Made by a program: the position numbers and the translations under genes
NCBI GenBank assembly: GCA_030704615.1
Contig: CM060732.1
Location: 13,144,001 to 13,208,000, forward strand
Source of the DNA: Takakia lepidozioides
Taxonomy: Eukaryota > Streptophyta > Takakiopsida > Takakiales > Takakiaceae
Direction of reading: 5' to 3'
DNA length: 64,000 nt
Part shown: positions 1-12,900 of the stretch, in pieces
How positions within the stretch are numbered: the stretch's first letter is position 1
Layout of the letters: every line of letters begins with the position of its first letter
Notes under the pieces: model-generated
Seen by the model: the letters and a program-made list of their open reading frames with translations, nothing else
Databases searched by the model: none
Told to the model about the DNA's origin: nothing

Positions 1-228
1 TCATCCTGAGAATAACAACAATAAATTATTCTTCTTGTAAAACCTCCCCTAGTCTATCTACAAGTGGACCCATGCCCGGACTTTAACTTTAGGGTGAGCC
101 ATACATTTGGTAGTAGGGAGGTTGCCATCCATCCTCGCAGTTAAGTAAATTCGTTGCAGTGCCCTAGCTACAGACTTTATGTTTCCAAGTCACCACCTTC
201 TTGACAACGGTGACACAGAGAGTTTTCC

Positions 229-288
229 GGTCGAGCCGGCGTAACTAAGAGCCACTTCACCTTGCGGCTACGGCCCCTCTCTTTGGGA
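229..288 (-). repeat. Dispersed repeat core, copy 1
   Basis: Read on the minus strand this stretch holds the core AGCCGCAAGG, two or three bases, then AAGTGGCTCTT, followed by a GCCGGCT-like block. The same core occurs on the plus strand near 31622-31675 and 49465-49520. Three copies in 64 kb indicate a dispersed repeat family. The family is not recognised; the flanks of the three copies are not alike, so only the core is supported. Confidence 0.55.
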
Positions 289-484
289 GATGGGCCCGAT
301 AACGGTGACATATACAAAGTAGTGCCGGGATTGTGGGGCCATCAACCCCAAAGGTCACAGTCGTCAAACTTGCACCGTCGGTCGACCCCACAATTGGTAC
401 ATTTTGTTAGAGTACCACCGCACCTCCTCATACCATCACATTTCTTATTTTCCTTCTGTTATTGGGCCGGGGGATTTGCTGTTT

Positions 485-590
485 CCTCTACAACCACCCA
501 ACCCCCATGTGGATTTGAACCCAGGGACGCCTGCTACTTATCAGTAAAAGTGGGCCAACTAGGCAGGCAAGGTGCACTTTTTGGGCTTGT
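485..590 (-). mobile_element. tRNA-like SINE head (fragment)
   Basis: On the minus strand there is an A-box-like TGCCTAGTTGG and, about 35 bases on, a perfect RNA polymerase III B box, GGTTCAAATCC. This is the arrangement of a tRNA gene or a tRNA-derived SINE head. The acceptor stem does not close, so it is not a functional tRNA. It may be related to the SINEs at 34076 and 59371, but only the promoter boxes are shared. Confidence 0.45.
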
Positions 591-1082
591 CTTATGTGGG
601 AGAACATGGGAGCCTTGGGTTGAAAGAGATATAGGTTGGTCCTTTGAGTGATGGAAGAGGTGTATGTAGGTGTTGCGGTCGTGATGGAAAAAGAGATATA
701 TGTTGGTGTTGTGGTCCAATGGGGGACAGTAAAGAGATGAGCGGGCTTTCCCACCATCGCACATTCCCAGTACATTCGTTTTTTAGGGCTGCATTGCCCT
801 AACAAGCCTCCTCCGCTTTGAGCGGCTTGTGTGCTGCGCGTCAACGTTGCGCCGCGCGCATCCAACTAAACTATGTTGTAGTGTGTACCATACCCAATGA
901 TTTTGGGTCAACTAAATTGAAGAAATAAATAATATATATTTTATTACACAACCAAAATCCTGTGGTAAATGAGGTAAGGCATAACGAAGATTGGGATTGT
1001 AGCAACTTACATCCAAAATGGTGGCATGTGCAGAGGCGTTAAATTGCTGATGGTCGGAGGACGGAAAACATGTTATGTAATA

Positions 1083-1192
1083 GGGAACGGAATTTCTAGT
1101 GACTATTACATCAGGTTCGATGCCGGATCGGCCTCACGTCAGGTTCGCCGGCATCGAACCTGCTGTAATAGTCGAAATCCAGTTCCCTTGCA
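1083..1192. repeat. Inverted repeat (hairpin), arms about 42 bp
   Basis: The left arm (about 1083-1127) and right arm (about 1150-1192) are reverse complements with few mismatches and small indels. Both contain the block AGGTTCGATGCCGG or its complement, and both end in AGGGAAC or GTTCCCT. A spacer of about 20 bases separates them. It could be a small foldback transposon or a hairpin-RNA locus; the sequence alone does not decide. Confidence 0.65.
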
Positions 1193-1333
1193 TAAAAGAT
1201 TAGGGCTAAGTTCTAGTGACCTATTTCACTGTCATATTGCAGATTCGGAATGGGTCACTAGAATCATAAAGAGCAATTCCGTGAAATAATCAACCTCTAA
1301 GCAATGAAGGAATACTTAGCCCAAATCTTTTAT
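1192..1333. repeat. Second, nested inverted repeat
   Basis: Outer arms: about 1192-1210 (ATAAAAGATT then GGGCTAAG) pairs with about 1314-1333 (CTTAGCCC then AAATCTTTTAT). Inner arms: TTCTAGTGACC near 1211-1222 pairs with GGTCACTAGAA near 1252-1263. It directly abuts the preceding hairpin, which also contains TTCTAGTGACT, so the two share a motif and probably a common origin. Confidence 0.55.
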
Positions 1334-2487
1334 GGATGAAATATATATTGTAATACTAGTTTACAACTTGAGTGCAACTTTCGCTGGTCGTTACTATAAA
1401 CAAACTATCTCACTAAACTGAACTATGTTTTTATAGGGGTAAGATGATTGTGAGGGCCGGGCGGCCTAGTGAACTTTCTAACGACAGTTCCGAATACCCA
1501 ATCCGCATAAAAGATGGAGATGGATTCAGAATATGTGTGGAAAATCGTCATTCCAAATTCAGAATATGTCACTTGAAATTACAGTCGGAAAGAAGCCACC
1601 TCTACAGAGTACAAATGCCTAGAGGCAGTGTTTTTAAGTCTGGCGAAATTTCGCACTTTTTCGACCTCCAAAAAACAAATCCGAATATTCTGTCATAAAT
1701 TCCCTATTTTCTCATGGATGAAATCGCCAAAATTCTCCAAAACAAATATAAATCTTGGATGAATTCGCCTAATGGATGATATGCATGGTTGAAAGTACAG
1801 CTGAGGATGATTCTGTCCAAATTTCAGTGGATGAACAGAAAATATGGCTAATTTCCTGCAAAACTCAGTAGCCACTCCTGTTATTTCCCAAATTTGAAAA
1901 AAAAACACTGCTAGAGGCATGCCCTATTTACTTTGTTTCAAACTTCTTACCTTTATCTCCGATTAACCTGTAATGAGTCGACATCGTCAAGACGCCACCT
2001 GGCCGTAGTCCATTGGTCCAAATGAAATAAAGTTAGTGATGCCAAAAACGAATCCACAGCAAAAAAAAGAGTATAAAAAAGGAATTTTTCCAGATTCCAC
2101 AAACATTACACAAATTAGCGCGGTACATGGGGTACATGACTGGGTACATGGTACGCACAGATACATGAAGGCATCGTCTCTCTCCTTTTTTGGGGCTAGT
2201 TCAGTTTGCGAAGCTCTTGAGGTTTGTGTGTTGAGTGATAGCAGTGGATGCTGAGAGAGACTGATGTGAGCGAGGGTGGGAGGATCTGTTTACATAATCA
2301 CTCTGTATTGCAACAATCGCTGTGAGATTCTGTAGCTCTCCAAGTTTTTTCATCTCCCCACCGTGAGGATTCTTTGCAACACCAGGGTTCACACCCTTTC
2401 CTTTTCCAGTATCAGGAATTGGTTGTTGCTCTGTTGTTTTATATTCTGTTTCCTGAGAGAACAGAATTGGGGAGAATTGGGAAAGAG

Positions 2488-4218
2488 ATGAATCCAGAAA
2501 CGGAGAGCCGATTGGCAGCGTTGATAATGGAAGAAGCCAGTCGGCTGCGGAGGCAGGCAGACATAGACGGAGTGGGTGCATACCTTGCCAAGCCCGTTGT
2601 GAAGAGTCGGCCCAATCGACAGTTCCTGCATGCCATGGTCAGAAGTGTTCAGCAAGGTTCGCCCTTCTGTTGCACACAATGTCTTTGTAAGTCAGATGCA
2701 GGATGAGTAGGGTCGATTGCGTGTTTCAAGGCTCCCGAGCGGCATACGGTTAAAAGCGTGTAGGGTTAACTTGGTCTTGTAGGCATATAATCTTAAACAG
2801 GGCGAGAATAGCGGCTGTGGGGGGGGAGGGCCTTCGTGCATGGAAGAAACAAACGTTCTAGTTACAGGATGTTGTCAGAGTGCTTTCTGATGAGTATCTG
2901 GGGCCCTGGGTCCTCCTCTGTCAGGAAATCCTTCCAAATTTTGACTGAGAGAAATTGAGTGGATGTTGTTTGAGGGCTTGCAGTTGTGTGTTAAGATGTT
3001 GCAAGAGCTGTTCATCTGCAGTTAGATCTAACATGGCTACAGAGTCCCAAGCATGTTTTAAGAGTCTCGTGGATTTCTTGAGAGTCTTTCAGCATCGTCT
3101 GTAAGAGCGATGATGGAAAACTAAAGGTCGACGTTTCTAAGTAACACCATCTGAAACTTTGTATCTCGCATGCCTAGTGGACTTGGGGAATGGACTGAGA
3201 TGCACATTAATCATATGCATACATTTGTATATGTATTGGATGTGCATGATACCACATTGGTGGTGGGCATCTTGAATAGGCTTCAACTTGTATCTGGCTA
3301 TTGGACACAGCCATTATCTGAGTGTTTCTGTCATGATCTCCATTGTTGTCTTCAGCTAATCGCATAGTGGAAGTGAATGAGATGTGGCGCCAGCGGTCTG
3401 TGGAGCTGGACCAGGAGTCTCACAGAGAGAGACACTCACATAGAAGCAGGAAGGTCTCTTCCTTAGAGGGATTGCCAGAGAGACGGGAAAGTTTGGGAAA
3501 GAGAAGATATCCAGACACTCGGGCATCAGATGATGAACCCGATCAAAGTCATGTTTCTGATCATGAGAATGAGGGCCTGAAGGATGAGGATGTTGAACAA
3601 TTTCTCCTTTCCAGGTATGGATGTTCTTTAAGAGCATGTTTGTGCTCTTCTCTTCTACCTCTCTCCCTCTCACCCGCTTTTCCTCTCTGTTTCTTGCGAA
3701 TGTTGAAGTAAGAGGATGCATCTCACAATCATAATAAAGTGTAACACATAGGATGAGAAACAAATTAGGTCTGTGGCACTCATGGCCCACACCTAGTACG
3801 TTTCCTGCATGCTTATTTCTCACTGCATGCTGCATGTTCTGTCACTCTTCTCAGAGTTAAACGTGGGCGTGGAGCTGTTGGGTCTCGAATGGATGAACCT
3901 GGGCCCTACTGCGCTCGTGCTCATGGAGTTATGTCCGATGCTCGTGAGGAAGAGGAATGGGAAGAGCACATTGGAGGCTCAGTTGCTGGGCCCTCCTTGA
4001 TGCCAGGAGGTGTTTCTCTCGGAGCACCTGACTTCGTCAGGGAAAGTAAAATGCCAAGGAAGAAACTGGGACCCCGGAGACTTGAAGATGCAGATGATGA
4101 TGAAGGAAAATCCTCTCAAAAGAAACAGCGTCGGGAATCAAAGGAGAGAAAAAGAAGGAAAGAGAAGAGAGCTATGGAGCTGGAGAAACTTTCGAAGTGG
4201 AGAAAGAGGAGAAGATGA
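2488..4218 (+). CDS. Conserved plant protein of unknown function, Lys/Arg-rich C-terminus
   Basis: Three exons are read: 2488-2656, 3356-3614 and 3855-4218, with GT/AG introns and consistent phases, giving 263 residues. The start is the first ATG of the conserved reading frame. Residues 1-56 (MNPETESRLAALIMEEASRL and what follows) and the block ANRIVEVNEMW at 57-67 resemble a family of plant proteins I remember as conserved but uncharacterised. The segment GRGAVGSRMDEPGPY (147-161) belongs to the same family pattern. Residues 70-142 are charged and Ser/Arg-rich. The tail from about 225 is a Lys/Arg/Glu run of nuclear-localisation type. A nuclear location is therefore inferred; the function is not known. 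All expected blocks are present and no break is visible, so the gene is probably functional. Confidence 0.8.
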
Positions 4219-6170
4219 GTCTGTAGCAAATCCTGTGCCTGCAGGACAATTCTGCGCAAAGGCTTTTGAGCTTCATGGGAAGTCTCTGGTGGCCTCAGGG
4301 ATTATGTGGGAGAATCTTTCATAGTCTACAAGTGGAATTTGAAATGCCCAAGCTCACTTACACAAAATGCTGCAGGATGACTTTGCAGCTCAAAACTCCA
4401 CTATTCAACCAGAGAGAAAGTTCCATGGTGACAAATTTAGATATGCATGGCCAAACAGAGCCACTCCTTTTCCATACATAGATGAGATTGGCACATGATG
4501 TGCTTTGTAGGAGAAAATTAAGAACTTAGCAGAGATGACGGGCCAATGGGCCAAGAAAATAGACGGAAGCTATTGGCTGCATGCACAGTAGGAGAGAAGC
4601 CTCTGAGCCCAGAGAAAGAGAGGGAGATAGCATAGCTGTTGACCCTAGCAACATTGCTATAGCAGTCAGATTACCCTGTGGACCCAGGCGCACACATGTG
4701 CAAGCACAACTACAAAGCGAAACAGGAAAGTTTTATGACGTGCGTCGCACAGCCATAAAAGCTTGAAAGAAGTATTTGCTTTCACGTAACTACTGCTAGG
4801 AATATGAAGGTCGGCAGCTAATGAACCTACGCAAAAGTCTGGCAAGGTTCCTTGGATTGGTGTGATTTTCTTGCGTAAGGGAGATGCTTGTATGCGTGTA
4901 TGCTTGCTAGTATGCTTGTGTAGTAGGCAGATGTTATAGACGGTGCACAGCTTTTGCTACTGCAGAAAAACCAATAGGCCAATGGAAGCCATTTTCAGTG
5001 ATGGAGAAGTTCCAAAACCAAGTCTGGTTTGGTTTGGACTGAAAGTTGTGTCACCAATCTCTGAAGCTCTCCAGAGATCAAGTATGCTACTATTTGGCCT
5101 CCAGATGATAACCCTTTCTGCCAGTTAATATTGTGAAGTTGATGTTTTTGTTCTGATTAACAGCATTCAATCCTTCAGTGATCATTTGCAGTGCTTAAGA
5201 GTTGAAGTTTGTCCGGGTGCAAGTCATGCAACATGAACTCTGTCTCTGATGCCGACATTCTATGATGGGACGGACAGCAGGGGAATTGCTGACAGTGGAT
5301 GATCTTTGAAGAACCTCAGAAACAGCAGCTCAACAGATACTTGCTTCCTGCAGCAGTGCTTGTTTTTCATTGTAAGCTGTAAATAGGTAAGTTGTCTGAA
5401 CGTTCAGCATGATAAGTGCCCAGCGCAAGTTGTCATCTTGTTGGTTGAGATCATGCCACACTGTAAAACAGACGGAACCCCCATAGAAATTTTGCAAAGA
5501 GTTTAGGTACTTGTTAACAAAGAATCTCTGGACACTGTACTGGTAGTCCTCAGAATTTTTAGGTGTGGTCGAAACGTCGAAACTGTGTGGTCATGTACGT
5601 TTTTTCTCATGCGCCATTTGTATGGTCTCAGGTTTTTTGACAGAACTGAAGAAGGTGACAGTCTACATCAATGCTGGGGAGCAACCTCTGTAGGCAGAGT
5701 GTCTATGGTTGGAAAGGTAGACCATACGGGCGTCCTTTATTTAAAGGCCATGCAATCCTGCTGTGTTTCTGCCGTATCATGAACAAACAGGGATTAGGTT
5801 TAGGTCTGGTGGTATGTGGGTGTCAGCTCCCTGTATTTCACAGGGAAGAGACAATCCTAGCTGGTTTCCGCGCTTCTCTTCTAGCCAGGGTAAGCACTAG
5901 ATTCAATCAGTCTGTTCTCCACATGGAAATGCTTTTCCATAGATTCAATTTGATTGGCCATGCTGGTGCCTGGACCTGGCTCCCCGTGGATTCCTCGTAT
6001 CTTTCCCTACAGTAGGAATCAGCTGCAGTTGGTTTAAGAGCGCAGAGGGTCTATGGTTGCAGAAGTATGGGCATTGAGCTTACCCCATCTTGAAAATGTT
6101 GTACTTGGGAATACAAGATTGCCTCTTCCTTTATTGAACAGAAAATGCTTTTCTTTTTCTCTTGATGGAC
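4219..6170. other. Downstream/intergenic region, no gene recognised
   Basis: This follows the stop codon of the 2488-4218 gene and may include its 3' UTR. Short open frames occur on the plus strand, but none has a recognisable domain. A run of diverged TATGCTTG-like repeats lies near 4880-4925. The first part looks like transcribed, once-spliced sequence; nothing firmer can be said. Confidence 0.4.
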
Positions 6171-6174
6171 ATTC

Positions 6175-6301
6175 TCGGGTGTCTGGTTTTGCAGCCTTCG
6201 GGTCTGGGGTTCAGTCTCCATGGCTCATGAAAAGGGGGTTGTTTTTTCCCCACCCTCTAAAAAGGGCCTGAATTGTTAGCTGTCGCCCCCAGGTTCCCAG
6301 A
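6175..6301 (+). mobile_element. SINE 3' part (truncated copy)
   Basis: The stretch contains GGGGTTCAGTCTCCATGGCTCAT, broken here into its parts GGGGTTCAGTC and CATGGCTCAT, then a G-rich/T-rich run, then GGGCCTGAATTGT and CCCAGGTT. The same order of blocks is found at 17361-17576 and 59371-59590, and on the minus strand at 34076-34262. The tRNA-like head is missing, so the copy is 5'-truncated. Confidence 0.6.
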
Positions 6302-6908
6302 GAATCACATGAGATTACTGATAACTTCTGGAACGACATCAGCTTTCCAAGAAAACCAGCTCCGGTTGGGCCAGGTAGCAAAGAAATACCCGAACTGTAG
6401 ACAGACCCAGGACATTCTCACACTTTTGATGCTAGAATAGTGGTGGTTTGTGCAGGATTAAGGTTGGGAAGAGTTCAAGACTGAAAAGCTAGGATAGAGA
6501 GAGTTCTAAACTATTGGAGTACCCAGCCCCTTTTCAGCAATCATCTACCAAACATCCACAATGGTCACAACATCAGTAAGAGCCATGAATGATACGTACA
6601 TCCAAGTGCAGAACAAGCTCCTGAGGCACACTTGAAAGGTAACCATATAAGAGCCCTGAATGATAAGACCATGGGACACTAAGACTCTCACATGTTTCAT
6701 TATGGCACAAGCCTTGTGAAGTTCAGTGTCTTCAATTTGAAGGTGAAAACATGCACAGTTATAATTTCAATGCAAGTATTTTTGGTAGTGGATACTTTGC
6801 TCCAATTGTAATGCCGACAACTGCTGTGTTTACAAACTCTGGGTCAACTCCCATGCGTAAGCAACCCCGGCTGTCTTCTATGTTGGGATGGCTGGTGCTA
6901 CTGTGGCG
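6302..6908. other. Intergenic region 3' of the receptor kinase gene
   Basis: No coding region is recognised. The stretch lies just downstream of the stop codon (6909-6911, minus strand) of the receptor kinase and should contain its 3' UTR and polyadenylation region. No specific signal is assigned. Confidence 0.4.
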
Positions 6909-9900
6909 CTATCTAGGCCCTGAGAGCTGAACAGCTTCAATATCCCAAGAAGAATCTTCCACCAGCTCACAATAGCGGTGAGGCATTGCTAGAGCCTCGC
7001 GGTTCTGTCGGCTTTCAACTTCCCGCCATTGCTCCCACCGCTCTGCGAGCCCATCTCCCTCTAACATACGAACTACTTCCAGCATCTTTGGGCGATCAGA
7101 TGGCAGCATTTGTGTGCACAGTAGTGCAACCTGGATAATCCCACACACAATACAGTGACAATCCTAGTGAACATAGAATCTTCTCAAAGACAGTCTGATG
7201 AGAGTTAAGATTAGGAAATGATGTATTCATTGACTTTCCCCTGTGTTAATACAAGAGTGACACCCTTAAGGGTCTAGTAGCAGCAAGACACTTACTCTCT
7301 CAACAACAATAATAGGTTTCACGCCCACCAGCCTTTGATACTAGTCCCACCACCAAAGCACAATCTGCATTCCAACACTCCTCTGTAGCAGGCAGCATTA
7401 ACAGAGATGTGATGTGTGCCTGCCTATGTCAGAGCCTCCCAGCAGGAAAAGAAGAGTATCTATAGTGCACGTCAAACTGCAATTCTGAACCAAATGCAAA
7501 TCAGAACCAGGTGGCATGACCTTACCTGTACCATTTCCTCCAGCTCAAGTGAGTTGTAATCTTTTTTCAGGTCAACATCCACCAAAAGGTCCAGTCTCTT
7601 GTCTGCTTGCAGTTTTTTCACCTGTTATATTGCCATAGACACTTCAGTCAGCTCTATATGGGTGTCTTACCAATGAGACAGGAAAGAAAAAAAGGAACTA
7701 AATAACATCCAAGTGCCTACAAGGGATTTGTGCTAGTGGGTATAATCATTGAGCTACCATTGCTTGCTGACAACCTGCATCATCCAGTTACAAAATTATG
7801 GTCTACTTTGGCAAGATTTCGAGCACATACTGTATCAGAATAACAAATGCAGCCAGTGGTGTTAGGTTCCCACTTTGGCACTAGAAAACGGTACCCTCGC
7901 TGCCACCCACAGATGTGGAAGAACAGAAAGCTTGAAGAAAGGGCCTCAGACACTCTGCTGCTGCAATGTGGCCAACGGAGCTTTCTAAGATCTCACTAGT
8001 ACACGGCAGGATGTCTAACACTGGTTCTATTTGGACATCCTGCCATTTCCCAGTATATTTGATACATCATATCAACAAGTGTGCAGCAAAGAGAGCATGG
8101 GAGTGAAATCAAAGCATGGGACAACCAAAGCAACCTCCAATTTTTCTCCATATACAGAGAGGAGTTAATTACCCAGTCAAGGAGCATCATATCATGGTGG
8201 CTTGAGAGCCGGCCAAACTCAAACGCACGTTGCCCGGTAATGAGTTCCAGCAAGAGCACACCATAGCCAAACACATCAGTCTTCTCCGATGATTGGCCGG
8301 TGGAAAGATACTCAGGGGCAATATGTCCCACTGTACCTCTTACAGCTGTAGTTACGTGAGAGTCTCTGTGATCTAAGAGCTTTGCAAGACCGAAGTCTCC
8401 TACCACTGCTTCAAAGTCTTCATCCAACAATACATTTGCTGCCTTGACATCTCGGTGAATTATTTTTGGGTCACAATGCTCGTGTAAGTAAAGGAGACCA
8501 CGTGCCGACCCCAGGGCAATGCACTTTCGTGTGGGCCAATCCAGTGCTGGCTTCCCAAGTTTTGTGTCTGCATAATGAAGCAGTATTAGATCCAGCCCTC
8601 ACCAAGAATTTCCCTATTTAGGAGGTCAATGACTGTAAACCTAAGCCTTTAATTCAATGCAGTCAAACAATAAAACGCAGACATCAGTCAGGTCAAAAAT
8701 TCTGTAGCGGTTCCAAATCAGAATGTCACCCAACTTTGGAGGAGTTACACCCAGTGCAGAAAATGGGTAAAAGATTGAAAATAGCCTCAATCTTGGATGT
8801 GTGATGGACTTGTTCCGCTGAGAGCTATGCAGCTACATTCTATGGATTGCACCCAAACAGAGGTATCTATCTCTTCATAACTCACAAGGTCTATGCCTAC
8901 AAAATCCAGAATTTGCAGTGAAGGCTAAACTCCAGGTCACTGAGATATATCCCTTTATTATTCTTTTGGTTTCTTCCATTCTCCCATAGGTACCCGGGTT
9001 CCCATGGACATCATAAACTTCTTTCGTGTTTCTCCTCCTCGGCCCTCCTGCCAACAGAAAGGACGTAGAGAGAGAAATGAGATTTAAGACAAAGGCTTGA
9101 TGGACAAACCACGAAGGCGAGATGCAACACTCCCATTGGGCATGTATGGGTAAACCAATAGACGCTCTGTCGGAGTCATGCAAAACCCTCTAAGCCGCAG
9201 CAAATTGCGGTGAACTGCCAAAGAGATCATTTCCACTTCCATTTGGAACTGAATTTCAGCACCAGGGCTCCCCTCCCCCTTCAAGCGCTTCACTGCAACC
9301 AATGAACCATCCCCTAGGCAACCCTTGTACACATTGCCAAATCCACCCTTCCCCAATATGTTCTTGCTGTCGAAATTGTTGGTTGCAACTTGAAGCTCCC
9401 GAAATGAAAACTTCTTGAGCTGCCCAAGTAACACATCAGGATCCTGTTGATCTGCGATTAGGAATACGCCACTTTGATGGGTCATTAAGAACACTACTTT
9501 AGTCTGAACAAAACACCTTTGCACAGCTGCTGTTGTTAAGGCTAATCAATTCAGAAGCCCACAAAGAGAGAGGACGAGGAAGTTAGGCACTACTTTCACT
9601 GACTGCGCTAACCCTGCATGCTGAAATTTAACTTCAGCATTTGAGTGATGAGCTCCTATTTTCACAGGTTAAAGTTTGGTTGGTATTTACCATTGACATC
9701 GAAGAAGACTTGTTTGTTGTTCCGACGTCGCCACCATAGCAAACCCAAGGCAATTGATGCGGCAAGAACAACTGCCCCCAGAGTCAGCCCACATGCCACT
9801 GCTCCGCCTTTATTTGACCGTCCCAATGTCACACCTTCCCTTACCAAACAATGCGAAACATGAGCACAGATATGTCCATTCACTTGGTGTATTAAACTTT

Positions 9901-12900
9901 TGACGTCACAACGGTCATCTACCACATGCACAAATCAGCTTTTACTTCAATGAAACACGACACAAACAGCAAGCCCTGGCATGCAATGGCTGGCACACTG
10001 GCCATATAGGACTTACTCTCAGAAGTGTTCAAGCCTGCTGTCAAAGGTAAGGGTGGGTCACCAGGACATTCGCGCCTAATGCTCGACCCACATAGATGAG
10101 GGTTTCCTTGCACACTGTCACACAGACATTTCCCTCCATTATGCCTCTACAATGAACTGTGAGAAAAAAAAAATGGAAATGAAATGAAATGAAATGAAAT
10201 GGAAATTTTGAAAAGAAGAAATAACGGAAATGGTACTTTATAACGTCCGCGGAAGCTCATAGAGCTTATGGGACAAAATGGAAGAAAATATGAGAGAGGA
10301 AACAAAACCAGAGCCGAAAATAAAACTATTGCTCGAGTGATTGTCTAAGGGTGAAAGACAGAAACTTTATAACGTCCAGAGAGGGGACGAGAAAGAAAGG
10401 AAATAACGAAACGAAAGGAACTCTACAACATCCATGGGAAACTCAAAGAGCTTATAAAAGAAAAGTAGGGGCCCCAACGAGCAACCAGAAACAATTCAAC
10501 TTCATGAGATTTTCCAAGGTAAGGAAATGAATGAATGAAATGATACTTTATAACTTCCATGGAAAGCTCAAAGAGCTTATGGTTCAAGAGAAAGCACAAA
10601 CAAAGAAAGAGAAAAACTTCAAACGTCCAGGGAAAAAAGCTCAAAGAGCTTATGGGACAAAGCAGGATACAGAAAAGAATGTGGGGCTCCCAACACGCAG
10701 CTAAACAATTAGCTGTTCAACTTCAAGAGATTCTCTAAGGTGAGGAACTTGCTGCCAAGCATTTCTTTTCCTAGTATTGAAAGACCTTAGCGAAGATTGG
10801 TGCTGTCATGTAATAGACAATAGTATCTCCTCCAGATCTCCTCCAGTAGAGAGGAGAGTGAAAGAAATGAAAGGAAGAAAAGAGAAAATGTTTTTCAATT
10901 TCAATCTCCCGTCTGAAAATGAAATGAAATGAAATGGTACTTTATAACGTCTGCGGAAAGCTCAAAAGCTTAATGGACAAAATGGATAAAAATGAGAGAG
11001 GAAACAAAACCAGAGCCAAAAAAAAAAAAAGCCCAAAAGAAACTACTGCTCAAGGGATTGTCTAAGGGTCAAGGCCTCGTGCAGGTAAGCTGCCAAGCAT
11101 TTCTGATCCTCATAGTGGAAGACGCCAGTGAGAGATTGAGTTCCACGGAATAGACAGTGGAATCTCCCACGGATCTCATGATATAGAGGGCAATAAAAGA
11201 AGAAGTGTTCTTCAGTTTCAATGAAAGAACTTTATCCCGTCAGCAAAGACGCCAGAGGACCCAAGGGACAGAGAGCAGTAGGAACCATTTCCAAGACCAC
11301 CTTATAGAACTACTAAGGAGAGAAAGACATGAATCCACATAGAAATCAAAGACAGAAGAACGCAATTTTACTATGTCCAAGGGAGGACCAAAAGGCACCT
11401 GAGACAGTGACACAGTAGAAACACTGAAACCCAAGACCAGATCAAACCCCAAACCTTGCACAAACATGGAGTGCCTCAATCTGGTAAGCTGACTGCTAAG
11501 CGGTTCAGGTCCTCCTAAGGGCAGGCTTCTGGTAGGCGTGTGGAACCTCTAGAAAGGTAACAAAATCTTCCCTGGATGTCAAAGATACAGCACAAGAAAA
11601 GAAATGAATAAAACAAACTTAAAATCACCCAGATGAAGCCCAGAGAGCTTGGGAACATCAGTGCTAATAGTATTGGGTCGACCAACAACACCCACCAGAC
11701 CATTACAATGACTGGCTAGGATACCTATTCAGTCAGAGATAGAAAAGAGAGAGAACGCACTCATCAATTCTATGCCCTTGTTTTGTAGGGCATATAATAT
11801 CCCTGAAACTTGGATGAAGCAGAGAAATGGAAATGAAATGAACTGGTACTTTATAACTTTGGAGAGAAACATCAAACTACACTAGACAGAGACACCAAGG
11901 AGTGACTTCCATTGAAAAATAATTACATACGAGTGAAAACCTTGGATTCCTGGCTATGGTGCAAAGAGCTCCAACAATAGCTGTAAAACAAAAAATGGCA
12001 GTAGCTGAATCCTTGGGGATCTGAATGCTTGCAGGGTCCATTCTACATGGTCATGTTTTGGCCCCTCTGAATCGTGATGCTTCTAGTATGACATCAGTTG
12101 CAGCCCAGAAACACCCGATCCCTTAAGCCAGATTGACATTTGCTGTGTTCTCGCTGAGTTTCATCTCTGGTTGGCCAAAATCCCCACAACAGGCTGCAAG
12201 AAGGTTAGTCCCAGGTAGGGACATGGTCTCAAGGGTGCGGTCATCAGACAGAACAGTGAATGAGTACATACCGACAATGCTAACAGTCTAATGGGGTTGA
12301 GTCCTTACAAGAAATTGGGAAATGTGACATTGGGTACATAGCCACTCAAGTTATTGTAGGATAGATCTCTGTCATGGACCAACAACCACCCAGCAAACAG
12401 GGCATGTCAGCTCAAAACGCAACATTGAAGAAGAAATTACCCACACTTAGAATCACCAGAACTTTCTACGAGCTCTGTCCAGTCCTACATTCCAAGGGGA
12501 CATAACTCAGCGCCCATGAACCTTCACCTTGGGGTTGCTGAACTTGAATCTAGGGGAATTTCCCTTGACAACATACAAAATCAAACAGATGCTCTTTTCT
12601 GCGAAGTACTTCGTTCACAGCTGAGATTCGGTTCGCGGCTTGACAGTGAATGATCAACAATGGCATGATATTACTACATCAATGATGTACATGCATACCC
12701 TAATATGAGGTGCGGACTAAACAAACTGTGGCACAAGTACGGAAGGAACAATGATGATTGCTGCACTCATAGAGGGAGAGGTAGGGGAGGGACCACAGGA
12801 AGAGATGCCTACAGGAAACCCAAGGCAGGAATAGTTGTCAGAAATGATGGGAACCCTCCAGTGAGCTTATTCTCTTTGAATTGCCTGAACCCTCCAACCC

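Larger units (their letters stand above)
600..2200. other. Intergenic region with foldback sequences
   Basis: No gene is recognised here. The stretch is moderately AT-rich and contains two inverted repeats (1083-1192 and 1192-1333, listed separately). Short open frames between 1026 and 1920 show no protein family signature and are interrupted by the inverted repeats. The last 300 bases lead into the conserved gene that starts at 2488 and may contain its promoter. Confidence 0.5.

Noticed and set aside
4581-4766. Short plus-strand frame after the conserved gene
   Set aside because: No conserved motif and no in-phase splice connection to the preceding exon.
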